A stretch of 43,065 nt of DNA, from positions 1 through 43,065 of the forward strand of contig CAXKVV010000200.1 in the NCBI GenBank assembly GCA_964058805.1, written 5' to 3'. Shown here piece after piece: positions 27,801 through 36,994 of the stretch (positions are counted from its first letter, which is position 1; each line of letters begins with the position of its first letter). The position numbers were made by a program, and so were the translations under genes. This DNA is from Schoenoplectus triqueter. Its lineage: Eukaryota; Streptophyta; Magnoliopsida; Poales; Cyperaceae. The notes beneath the pieces are model-generated. The model had not been told where the DNA came from and made no database searches. It saw only the letters and a program-made list of their open reading frames with translations.

Positions 27801-30800
27801 TTCACCCATATATATAGTACAGTAGCATAAAAAAGTGTATATAGTGATTGTCTTATCAAACAAGTTAATTTCCAAAGTGCATTACTTGTTCTCAAAATTT
27901 TAGGAAAAAAACTCACCATGATTGGTTGCTGTTAACTCTATGACCGGAAAGAATTTAATTTTTCCATGATAGTTCCTCTGTGGGAACTATATGTAAAATC
28001 AATGCTCTCTTATTTGTTCTTGGTCCATGACTAGACAAAATTTATCTTTAAAAATTATTATCAACTTTCAGTTCGAGCGGAAATCCTCTTCAGACAAGTA
28101 CATTCATTGTTGAAAACATATTTGCTATTGCAATTGGAGCTATCAGTCTTGTTTTGTTTGCTCAATTGATTGGTAATATGCAGGTAATTAATTGGTATTC
28201 TTTTCTTTTTCAGTTTCCTGAAAGTACATATCCAACCTTTGGCCTTGCTTCAGTTATATAATGCATTTAAGGCTTCAATTTTAGCATACGATGTGATGAT
28301 TCTTATTTGGTCATTACATTTTACCCTCAATTAGCCCTCAAATCTGCAATTTGACCTGATTTTTTATCCAATCTAACATGAAACCTTTGATTTACTGCAT
28401 TTTTGCATTAACTAAATCTCAGTCCTGCCAATTGAGTATTAATTATATAACCCAACTGTGCTTTAATTAGCCTCAGTAGGTGGCAAACGGTAAATTTATT
28501 TAGCTTTAATGGTGTGGAAAAGCACAATATTTATTCAAGTTTTACCTATTTGTGTGACTCTCAAGTATGCAATTTTCCTCATATATTTTCCTGTTTGGTT
28601 TCACATAATGTATATGTATGTTTAGACATACCTGCAATCAATGAACAAGAGGCAGGAGGAATGGAGGCTGCGTCAGAGGGACACAGAGGAGTGGATGGCC
28701 CACCACCAACTTCCCCCAGAGCTTCAAAAACGTGTCAGACGTTTTGTGCAGGTTAAATGGTCTGCTACCAGAGGGGTAGAAGAGGAATCCATTGTACAGG
28801 CTCTGCCTTCTGACATTCGTCGTGATGTGCAACGCCACCTATGTCTTGACCTTGTCAGACGTGTAGGTCACTCTCTTTATTTTCCTCTGTCACCACAGTA
28901 TTGCATTTGTTGATATATTTTATGGTATCAACTCATACTGTAATTCTTACATTGTGAAACCAGCTGGTTTAATTTTTGGTCTTGTATGTTCTTGGGTCCA
29001 AAGCTGGATCTCTAAATTTAGATGTATTTCTATTATGCTGTTAGTGACAAATCAGATGTTTCTCAATTTTAGGAACTATGAGCATGATTTGAGACCTAAG
29101 ACCCTAAACCTCACAACTTAAAAGAGCTTAGACCTGAAAACTCTTATATATCAAAATCCTAGTTCCTTATATCTGAATCCTGTTTTTTTTTATAACAAAT
29201 TGTTCTGTGCAATTCAGGTCCCGTTCTTCTCACAGATGGATGAGCAGTTGTTAGACGCAATATGCGAGCGGCTTGTATCATGTGTATGCCCTGAAGGCAC
29301 CTATGTGGCAAGAGAAGGGGATCCTGTCAATGAAATGTTCTTCATTATACGTGGCACCTTGGAAAGCAATACCACCAATGGGGGCCACTCCAACTTTTTC
29401 AATTCTTTTCGGCTTAGTGCTGGTAATTTCTGTGGTGAGGATCTCCTCACTTGGGCTCTCATGCCTAAGACCCATGAAAATTTTCCAAGTTCAACGCGCA
29501 CCATCAAAGCAATTACAGAGGTATGCTATGCGGTTGTAGCCCATTTCATTGCATATACGTGCACACAGAAAGACATTGCTCATAAACATTATTGATAACA
29601 AACTTGATGCACACAGAAAGACATTGCTCATAAACATTATTGATAACAAACTTGATGGAACAAGAAATTGGGTGGAAAACTTTGTTATGTATTTTGTTGA
29701 CTATTGGATTATTCTTGTAAGGGTAATTAGGTAAAAGTATGATTAGAATAGTTGTAGGGACTAAATTGTAATAAGTTAGTATATATGTACTCAATTTATT
29801 AATTAATGAAATATCCAAGTTAATCAAACCTTTGAAACCAACATGGTATCAGAGCTAGAGACAAAACTCACTGCTTTTAGTTGTCGCTGAAGTCACTGTC
29901 ATTGCTTCCAACTCTGGCGTGAGTTGTGCCTAGTGCTCTCTGTGTTGCGCCCAGGAACCGAGTCGCGTGTGTCGCGGCGTAGGCTCCGTCCAATTGAGGG
30001 TTTCTCCACGTCCGTCCGTCGCGAGCTCTGTCCAACGCTTGTCGCACGTTGCATGTCACCTGGCGTCGCGTGTGTCGCGAAGATCGTGTGCCTCACTGTG
30101 TGAGTCGCGAGTGAAATAGCAGCTCGAGTGTGTCGCGTCTCCGCCAAGCGCCTGTGCCGCTCATTCCACCTCAATTGCGTGTGCGACCTCTCTCCTAAAG
30201 TGCGTGTGTTGGGCGGTCTCTGTGGAGTCATTTTGTGTTGTGTGCCTCCGTTCCTCCATCGCGTACACGAGTTCGGTTGTTTGTGCGACCTCCTCTTGCT
30301 AACTGAAGTGCTTCTGTTTGAGTGTTTCACCATGTCGCTCGCTCTTGACAATCAGATCGAGTGCTTCCATTCTCTGTCCCCGCTATCTTGTGTGAATCGC
30401 GAGACAAAGGTGGTGTGTATCGTTTTTTCTCGTCGGATCGAACTTCAGACCGAAAAAGACAATCTGTTAGGAAAATTGAGATCGGACCGCAGAAGTGTTC
30501 TTTGCAAAGAGTAAAAATTTCTGATTGAGTAATAAAATGTGTGATTACTGTCATAAAAAGAATCACACTAGAAAAACTTGTTGGGACATCCATGGGTGGC
30601 CTAGTAGTGGCCAAGATCAGACTGGTCATGATGATGGTTGTCATAATAGAAGTCGGAGTCATGGAATGGAGTGCGGTGGATCAGGATGCCATCAAGTGCA
30701 TGTGGCTAACACTTCTAGTCAGTCGGGTTCAAGTGTCTATGATAAGATGACCTAGTTGATGATTCAGCTTGCGGCTAGGCTCACATCCACCATTCCGACT

Positions 30801-33800
30801 AGTGCCACGGCACCGGTTGTTTATGATGGCCACAATCTTTCTTCCCTTCTCACTACTGTAGTTAAGCCGGTTGGTACGATTATGAAAGCTCTAGTAGCCG
30901 AGTCGAGCGTTGATATGTCATGGATTGTAGATTCTGGGGCATCCAAGCATATGACTCCTCACTCCACAATGTTCAAAACCTATAAACTTATGTCTGGTAA
31001 AGACAAGGTACAAACAGCCGATGGCTCGCTATGTCCAATAGCGGGGGTTGGAGATATAATATGTACTCGAGAACTCCAACTATCATTAGTTTTGCATGTT
31101 CCTAATTTCACTAATATTCTCCCATCAATCAGTCAATTGGTAGATGACTTTAATTGTATGGTTTCGTTGTTTTCTACTCATATTGTGTTGCAGGAGCTTA
31201 ACACAGGAAGGGTATTTGGTGTTGGTAAGAGAAGTGAAAGTTTGTACCGACTTAAACAGGGAGGGAAAAGTTTGAATCAAAGAGCCTATGTGGCAGAAAC
31301 TCCAGAGTTGGAGTTGCTCTTGTTGCGTTATCGTTTAGGCCATGTACCGTTTAGTATACTTGGAAAGTTATACCCTAAGTTCTACTCGAGGTGTAGTAAG
31401 GCTAACTAGTATGTGATGTTTGTGAGTTCGTTAAGCACACGAGAACATCATATCCCTCCTTCGATAATAAGAGTTCTTCGTGTTTTATTATTGTTCATTC
31501 AGATGTATGGTCCTCAAGGTCTCAATCTAGTTCGAGGTGGTTCGTCACTTTTATTGATTATCACAGACGGATGACTTGGTTATACTTGTTGAGGAGTAAG
31601 GATGAAGTTTTGGAGTGCTTCAAGATGTTTCAGAAGATGGTGGAAACACAATTTGAAAAAAAAAATAAACAATGATATTTTCGCTCTTTCGAATATTTAA
31701 GAATACCACTCTTCTACCACTTTTCCAAAAAAATACTATTCTATCATTGTTCTAAAATTACCATTCTTCCAAAATTATTCCTTAATTTGTCAAACTAACC
31801 CTAAAAGCAGACGACATGACGTGGCAGCATACCATGAAGCCACCTCACTATTTGAGATACAGCAACTGGACATGTGGCAACATGCCATGAAGCCACCTCA
31901 ACAGCTGAGTGCCACGTGACACTTCCTTATTGGTCCACCTCACCATTGTGGGCCCCACCATGCCACAAGATGACTGACAAGTGGACCCCACTTGGCGTCA
32001 CGTGGCAGGCACAGACTGGTGCCATGTCATCACACAGTGTACACAAGGGACTACATGTGGCCTTATTTGATTGGTACAAGTCAGCATAGGGTAGTACACA
32101 TGGCGCCACCAGTCAGGTCCACATCATTCAATCATTAACAGATCATTAGTGTTAAGTGGTTGTTCATCAAATAAACAACCAATCAAACTCTGTCACCTCA
32201 ACCCATTAATGCAAATCAACTGCTAACTAAGATGCCTAAACCATTAGATCTGACATGTGGGACCCAACAGTCAGATCAATGAGACGTGTGTGAGTACATC
32301 CGAACAGAATTGTGTCGTAGAAAAGAAAAATAGACATATTTTGGAGGTGACAAGATGTCTCCTATTTGCCATGAATATCCCGAAGTATCTTTAGGGAGAA
32401 ACAATACAGACTGCTACATATTTAATCAATAGAATGTCGTTGAGAATTGTGGACTTCAGTATACCGTTTGAGATGCTCACAGGTACTACCTCATTTAAGG
32501 TACCTCTCAAGAAATTTGGATGTGTGTGTTTTGTGCATAATACAAGTTTGGGAATTAGTAAACTTGATGTAAAGTCCCACAAATGTGTATTTGTTGGGTA
32601 TTCTAGTGGAAAGAAGGGGTATAAATGTTATGACCCGGTGAAGAAAAGAATGTTTGAGAGTTTGGATGTGATTTTTAGAGAGAGACAACAATACGTTGTA
32701 CCCTCGAATGCATGGTCCAACACATCTCTTGTGACATTTCAGGACACTCTTGAGGTGGTTGTCACCCTTCCCACGGGCCGAATTGACTGAGAGGGGGAGA
32801 ATGTGGTGGTGGCATCGGAGGATAGTATAGAAGATATTATGGATATGAGCCCAAGTACAAGTTCAAATTCTCGACTGAATTCACGCATGGATCAGAACCT
32901 CTCGTCTCCAACCAGACATATCCATAAAGTTTACACTCGAAAACCTCATCATAAAAATATTGAGCAACTGTTTGTCCAAGATCAACACCAATTGCTCGTG
33001 CCTGTTGACGACTCTTCCACAACACAGACACCAGGTAACCTAGAGTTACCCTCAGGTACTCACTTTCCCTTTGGTCTCGATCTTTTTATTGTTGTGCGCA
33101 AAGGGGTTAGATCAACTGTGTTGGAACAAAAGGAAGGTGTCTCAATATCTTACTCTATCTCTCACTATATCTCATTTGAGACACTATCATATGCGTACAA
33201 AACATTTGCAACATCTTTACACTCTAATTTTGTTCCATGTGATTGAAGAAGTGCAATGCAGGATCCAAAATGAAAGAAGGCGATATTTGAGGAGATGAGG
33301 GCACTAGTTAAGAATGATTCCTGAGACATGGTTCCTAGGCCATCTAATAATTCTTGAGACATGATTTCTAGATCTACTACATGATACAGGGATGTTAGGG
33401 TGTAGACCCATCAATACACCCATAGATCCCAATTACAAGTTGAGTGGAGAAATTGGTGATCAAGTAGAGAAAAGACAATATCAACGCTTGATAGGCAAGC
33501 TAATTTACCCGATTCACACTAGACCCGACATTTCTTATGCCGTGAGTGTGGTGAACAGATATATGTATGATCCTAAAGCATCATATCAGGAGGCTGTGTA
33601 TCAAATCCTAAGATATCTCAAGGGTTGTCACGGAAAATATGTGATCTTCAGTAAAAAAAAGTAGAAAAGAGCATAGGAGGATCGAAGTCTATACCGATGC
33701 CGATTGGGTTGGGTGTCTCAAAGATAGAAAGTTCACTTCTAGCTATTGTGCGTTTGTGAGAGGTAATCTGGTTTCTTGGAGAAGCAAGAAACAAAATGTG

Positions 33801-34133
33801 ATAGTAAGGTCTACGACCGAGGCAGAGTATAAAATCATGATCCATGGTGTGAGTGAAGGGTTGTGGCTACGAAGATTGCTACTGGAACTAGGGTATATGA
33901 AGATAAACCCATCATGTTGTATTGTGACAACAAGGCGGCTATAAACATAGCAAACAATCAAATACAACATGATAGAACTAAATATATGGAGATTGATTGA
34001 TATTTCATTAAGGATAAACTCGACGAGGGCACTGTGTGTATGCCTTTTGTTGGAACCAAAGAACAAATTGTGGATGTCTTCACAAAGAGGTTAAGTATCA
34101 CCGATTTCTCCAATGTAATAGGCAAGATGAGAA

Positions 34134-34173
<40 letters not shown>

Positions 34174-35437
34174 TGAGGCTATGGTGCTTCGCGAAGCACA
34201 AAATCTCCCGTGCTTCGCGTCTGTATCTCGAATTTGAAAGTTCATACGCTCGATCCAAACCGTTGAACATGATCTTCATATTGAAATATCTTTGGAGATC
34301 AAATTTTATATTTTTTTGAATTTTTTTGCTATTTTTAAATGAGTATAAAATTTGCTGATCTAACGATTTCTGCACCATCCAAAACTAGCGATTTTGTACC
34401 CATCTAAAAAATAGCAAAAAAATTCAAAAAAATATAAATTTTGATCTCCAAAGATAGTTCAATATGAAGATCATGTTCAACGGTTTGGATCGGGCGTATG
34501 AACTTTCAAATTCGAGATACGGACGCGAAGCACGGGAGGTTTTGTGCTTCGCGAAGCACCATAGCCTCACTCTATATATATATATATATATATATATCAT
34601 TTTGAGGGGAGTGTTGAATATTGTATTATTCTTATAAGGGTAATTAGGTAAAAGTATGATTAGAATAGTTGTAGAGACTAAATTATAATAAGTTAGTGTA
34701 TAAGTGCTCAATTTATCAATTAATGAAATATCTAAGTTAATCAAACCTTTGAAACCAACATATTTGATAATCGTATGCAATTTATGTCAAACATGTCCAA
34801 CTTATACTGCTGATAGAACGGTACTTAATAAGAAGAGAATATGTTATGAGTTCACTGTTTAAAGTTAACTTGTAAATGGGAAGGACAAAAAAAGAAATAC
34901 CTGTAATTCAAATAAATCTCCTGTATCATCTAATTGTGCTGTGCTACCAAGTGCTATCAATTTGACAAATTCGCACAGATGGAAATGCTACAGACATGAC
35001 TAAACCAGAACTTTTGTCATTAGGTTGAGGCATTTGCATTACGTGCCGAAGACCTAAAATTTGTAGCGAATCAGTTCAGACGTTTGCACAGCAGAAAGCT
35101 ACAGCACACATTTCGTTTCTACTCACAAACCTGGCGCCTCTGGGCTGCTTGCTTTATTCAGGCTGCTTGGCGCCAGTACAAAAGGCGAAAAATGGCTGAG
35201 AGCCTCAGCCGCTGGGAGGAGAAATACACATGGTGGCCTGAAGAAGAGGAGCATTTTGGTCATATTCCTGAGACAGAGACTAGTGTCAGTGGTGGTGGGA
35301 TGACTGTTGATGGCAGCGCACAAGTACATAAACTGGCGACATCAGCTTCTACAAGGTTTCTGGCTGACGATGCGGCAGCAATTGCGAGGTTGCAAAAACC
35401 TGATGAGCCTGATTTTTCGGCTGACCATTTTGACTAG
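24883..35437 (+). CDS. Cyclic nucleotide-gated ion channel (plant CNGC), 8 exons, 701 aa
   Basis: Exons 24883-24935, 25393-25858, 26588-26800, 27464-27771, 28072-28183, 28626-28862, 29218-29520 and 35024-35437 join in one frame (701 codons plus TAG), all with GT-AG introns. The product should be a membrane cation channel, probably tetrameric, gated by cyclic nucleotides and calmodulin. S1 is about residues 66-88, the voltage-sensor-like region runs through exons 2-3, and the S5-pore-S6 region spans exons 4-5 (WGLQQLSSSGNPLQTST, then LVLFAQLIGNMQTYLQS). The C-linker is in exon 6 (WMAHHQLPPELQKRVRRF). The cyclic-nucleotide domain lies in exons 7-8, with the plant-specific core NFCGEDLLTWAL. An IQ calmodulin site, IQAAWRQYKRRK, is at about 609-620. 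Length is normal for the family. C-terminal wording is closest to group II/III channels from memory; the subgroup is not settled. The pore motif deviates from the common GQNL form. Intron 7 contains a whole copia element, intron 2 a MITE. Confidence 0.95.
25883..26280. mobile_element. Tourist-type (PIF/Harbinger) MITE in CNGC intron 2
   Basis: The 398-base element begins GGGCCTGTTCGG and ends CCGAATAGGCCC, inverted ends that differ at one position. It is flanked on both sides by the trinucleotide TAA (25880-25882 and 26281-26283). GGGCCTGTT termini with a TWA target duplication are diagnostic of Tourist-like MITEs. The interior has no coding capacity. It lies wholly inside the intron, so the splice sites at 25859 and 26587 are unaffected. 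Confidence 0.85.
26801..27463. other. CNGC intron 3 with G(n) run and repeated phrase
   Basis: The intron contains a run of about 13-14 G at about 26954-26967, an inverted repeat GTAGTAGACAAATTGTCTAC at about 26883-26902, and the phrase AAAGAGTTACAGCCA twice (about 26929 and 27055). No coding sequence is supported. The repeated phrase suggests a small duplicated or transposon-derived segment. Confidence 0.45.
29561..29656. repeat. Exact 48-bp tandem duplication in CNGC intron 7
   Basis: The 48-base unit starting GCACACAGAAAGACATTGCT at 29561 is repeated without a mismatch from 29609. It starts 40 bases after the splice donor of exon 7 and ends 38 bases before the copia LTR. Perfect identity indicates a recent duplication. 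It does not change the donor site. Confidence 0.9.
29690..29694. repeat. Target-site duplication (left), TATTT
   Basis: The five bases before the 5' LTR, TATTT, are repeated at 34761-34765 directly after the 3' LTR. Five-base duplications are the normal footprint of copia integrase. This fixes the element boundaries to the base. Confidence 0.9.
29695..29844 (+). repeat. 5' LTR of the copia element
   Basis: 150 bases, TGTTGACTATTGG to GAAACCAACA, directly followed by the primer-binding site. It matches the 3' LTR along its full length. Confidence 0.93.
29845..29857 (+). other. Primer-binding site, tRNA-Met type
   Basis: TGGTATCAGAGCT starts immediately after the CA end of the LTR. It is the standard complement of the 3' end of initiator methionine tRNA used by many plant copia elements for minus-strand priming. 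Confidence 0.93.
29858..30530 (+). other. Copia leader with TGTCGCG motifs and lost gag
   Basis: This interval is distinctly GC-rich compared with the surroundings and repeats phrases such as GTGTGTCGCG, GAGTCGCG and TGTCGCGAAG. No gag domain is recognisable, although gag would normally lie here ahead of the zinc knuckle. Some frames stay open but give low-complexity Cys/Arg-rich products without homology that I can recognise. Confidence 0.6.
30531..31660 (+). pseudogene. Copia polyprotein remnant: zinc knuckle, protease, pre-integrase, early integrase
   Basis: A CCHC knuckle CDYCHKKNHTRKTC is encoded at about 30541-30582. The protease signature WIVDSGASKHMT is at about 30921-30956. A GAG-pre-integrase segment (LLLRYRLGHVPFS) is near 31318-31355. 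A stop and a frame change at about 31408 separate this from the integrase finger CDVCEFVKHTRTSYPS and the core start HSDVW...FVTFIDYHRRMTWLYLL (about 31490-31590). The frame ends at MVETQFE near 31655, where unrelated sequence begins. Not functional. Confidence 0.9.
31660..32282 (-). mobile_element. Foreign repeat insert in the copia integrase region
   Basis: Between the integrase coding parts ending MVETQFE (about 31657) and resuming TCVSTSEQN (about 32283) lie about 620 bases of non-copia DNA. On the - strand it shares ordered phrases with 18390-19010: GGGCCCACAAT or GGGTCCCACC, then TGAGGTGGACCAATARGRAAGTG, CACGTGGC and GTTGAGKTGGC. It is therefore a member of the same dispersed repeat family, in inverse orientation. 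About 30 integrase residues are missing at the junction, so the insertion came with a deletion. No inverted ends or target duplication were seen. Confidence 0.75.
32283..33385 (+). pseudogene. Copia polyprotein remnant: late integrase, linker and start of RT
   Basis: Integrase resumes with CVSTSEQN and runs through RHILEVTRCLLFAMN, where a Trp codon has become TAG. It continues with TATYLINRMSLRIVDFSIPF and KKFGCVCFVHNTS (about 32500-32545). A normal copia zinc-free tail SHKCVFVGYSSGKKGYKCYDP follows to 32640. A stop at 32788 is followed by a Ser/Thr-rich linker. The RT N-terminus (KAIFEEMRALVKND) at about 33275-33316 has two Trp-to-TGA changes, and the RT palm including its YVDD is deleted at about 33380. 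Confidence 0.88.
33386..34130 (+). pseudogene. Copia RNase H remnant
   Basis: After the RT deletion the frame gives DTGMLGCRPINTPIDPN, RLIGKLIYPIHTRPDISYAVS and RYLKGCHGKYVIF, the usual start of copia RNase H. A frame change at about 33660 is followed by EVYTDADWVGCLKDRKFTS and SWRSKKQNVIVRSTTEAEY, which carry the catalytic Asp and Glu motifs, and then by the C-terminal DVFTKRLS region at about 34074-34097. Several stops make it non-functional. Confidence 0.88.
34171..34572. mobile_element. Foldback MITE inserted in a TA run near the copia 3' end
   Basis: The two arms, 34171 to about 34360 and about 34385 to 34572, are nearly perfect inverted copies over about 190 bases each, so the whole element can fold into a hairpin. 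Both ends read GAGTGAGGCTATGGTGCTTC inward. Each arm contains the self-complementary 16-mer GTGCTTCGCGAAGCAC. (TA)n tracts flank both sides (34137-34170 and 34573-34598), consistent with a TA target. No coding capacity. Confidence 0.88.
34604..34611 (+). other. Polypurine tract of the copia element
   Basis: GAGGGGAG lies immediately before the TG that starts the 3' LTR, the standard position of the plus-strand primer. Confidence 0.85.
34612..34760 (+). repeat. 3' LTR of the copia element
   Basis: 149 bases, TGTTGAATATTG to GAAACCAACA. Compared by eye with the 5' LTR it shows about 10 substitutions and one single-base indel. It is followed by TATTT, the second copy of the target site. Confidence 0.93.
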
Positions 35438-35870
35438 ATGATGGTTGTCGCTGATGCAGCCAGGATCAATTGGCTGATTGTTGTTATCTGTTCTTTTCTT
35501 CTTTTTTTTTTGAAGGGGGTGGGGCCGTGGGGGACGATCTCTGTACAAGTGTGGGAATTCATTCTCTGGGTGTCTGTTCAAGTGCCAGTCCATCTTTGTG
35601 TTAACTGTTAAGGAGAGATTTTCTAAATATAGTTTTGTAAAGTTAGAAACTAAAACGTACTCTATGAAACGGTGGACAGACGCAAATTTAAAAGATGTCT
35701 TTTTTTCCCTGAATTTAACATCGTCGACAGTTTCCTACGGTGTATATTTTACCATTATTCAATTGATCTTGTGTTTCAATAATCTAAAATTAATTTATCG
35801 ATGCATCCCATGGATTAAAATTTACTGGGCAGGATCCCTTGACAATCATTTAGTTTGACAAGTTTGACAA
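35438..35870 (+). other. CNGC 3' untranslated and downstream region
   Basis: Follows the stop codon at 35437. It contains a T-rich tract (about 35498-35511) and a G-rich stretch (GGGGGTGGGGCCGTGGGGG at about 35515). No coding sequence is credible. A polyadenylation site is expected here but could not be assigned. Confidence 0.5.
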
Positions 35871-36046
35871 TTAAGCTTATGAATTGATTGTGTGAAATTT
35901 TATATAATTTGGATGTTATTTGATATTTCATCAAAGATCATGAAAATTGTATGATAATTAAAATTGCATGATAATTTTAACAATTTAAATTTAATGATCT
36001 TTGATGAAATAACAAATAACATTCAAATTGTATGAAATTTGAGCTT
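35871..36046. repeat. Imperfect inverted repeat (foldback), about 176 bp
   Basis: The left half (TTAAGCTTATGAATTG...ATATTTCATCAAAGATCATG) is mirrored by the right half (AATGATCTTTGATGAAAT...GAAATTTGAGCTTAA), meeting around 35955-35965. It is AT-rich with no coding capacity and is probably an old MITE. No target duplication was recognised. Confidence 0.7.
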
Positions 36047-36186
36047 AAAAATATGTTGATAATTTTTTATTTTTTTTAAAGCTGATTTATATGCCCAATA
36101 GGTGACGGCGTAGATTTTTTATTTTCATTCAATTGATTGCCAAAAATATCAGATCTGTTAGAATATATATATATATATATATATAT

Positions 36187-36546
36187 AACTTTTTTTTTGC
36201 TTCACGTCTGTATTTTTAATTTAAAAGTCTAAACGGCCGATCTAAATCGTTGAACATGATTTTTATATTGAAATATATTTAGAGATCAAATTATATATAT
36301 ATTTTTATTTTTTTGCAATTTTTTAGATGGGTATAAATTTTATTGATTACAATCCAAAATTAGTAATTTTGTATCCCTCTAAAAAATAACTAAATTTTTT
36401 AAGAAAATATAAAATTTGATTTTCAAAAATATTTCAATATGAAAATCATGTTCAATGGTTTAGACTAATCGTTTGAACTTTTAATTTTGAGATATGAATG
36501 TGAAGCATGAAATGTTTTGTGCTCGTGAAATCCATAGCCTCACTCT
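36187..36546. mobile_element. Degraded second copy of the foldback MITE family
   Basis: The sequence TTCACGTCTGTATTTTTAAT...CGTTGAACATGATTTTTATA and its inverted counterpart ending ATCCATAGCCTCACTC (about 36530-36545) match the MITE at 34171-34572 in order and orientation. The first 40 or so bases of the left arm are lost, and many C/G positions have become T/A. (TA)n at 36163-36186 flanks the left side. Confidence 0.8.
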
Positions 36547-36566
36547 CTCTATATATATAGAGAGAG

Positions 36567-36970
36567 TAAATTTAGCGTGCTCTTAGGTTTACGGAGGCTT
36601 TTCGTAAACTTAACTAAAAAAATATTAAATTATCTCTAAATTTTGATTTATCATGCTCATTAAATTTTTCATATGAAAATCTTATGAAATACAAAAATTT
36701 AAGGTGTTTCGAGTTTTTTAAATTATCGTTTTTAATTTTTAAAAATAATGTATAAATATTAAATATTTTATTATTATTTTTAGAGCTGATTTTCAAAAAT
36801 TAAAAATAAAGACTTAGAAAATTTGAAACACTTAAAATTTTTGCATCTCATAAAATTTTCATATGAAGAATTTAATGAGTATGATAAATTAAAATTTAGA
36901 AATAATTTGATATATTTTTTGAGTTAATCTCACGGAAGACATTTGTGAACTTAAGAGCACGTTAGATTTA
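36567..36970. mobile_element. Second foldback MITE family, abutting the previous copy
   Basis: The left end TAAATTTAGCGTGCTCTTAG is mirrored at the right end by TTAAGAGCACGTTAGATTTA. The inner arms also pair, for example TTTTTCATATGAAAATC... with ...AAATTTTCATATGAAGAA. (TA)-type sequence flanks both sides (36550-36560 and 36971-36994). Its terminal sequence is different from the GAGTGAGGC family, so it is a separate family. Confidence 0.8.
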
Positions 36971-36994
36971 TTATATATATATATATATATATAT

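Larger units (their letters stand above)
29695..34760 (+). mobile_element. Complete-ended but defective Ty1/copia retrotransposon inside CNGC intron 7
   Basis: 5,066 bases bounded by short LTRs (29695-29844 and 34612-34760), TG...CA ends, target duplication TATTT, a tRNA-Met primer site and a polypurine tract. It lies in the same orientation as the host gene. Internal order: GC-rich leader, CCHC zinc knuckle, protease, pre-integrase and partial integrase, a foreign 0.6 kb insert, late integrase, variable linker, a small RT remnant, RNase H, a MITE, 3' LTR. Most of gag, the middle of integrase and nearly all of RT are gone. By eye the LTRs differ at about 10 substitutions and one indel in 150 bases, so this is not a fresh insertion. 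Without the element and one copy of the TSD, intron 7 would be about 430 bases. Confidence 0.95.

Noticed and set aside
29899..30351. Open - strand frame of 150 codons in the copia leader
   Set aside because: It arises from TGTCGCG-rich composition and is antisense to the element. Arg/Thr/Ser-rich with no recognisable domain.
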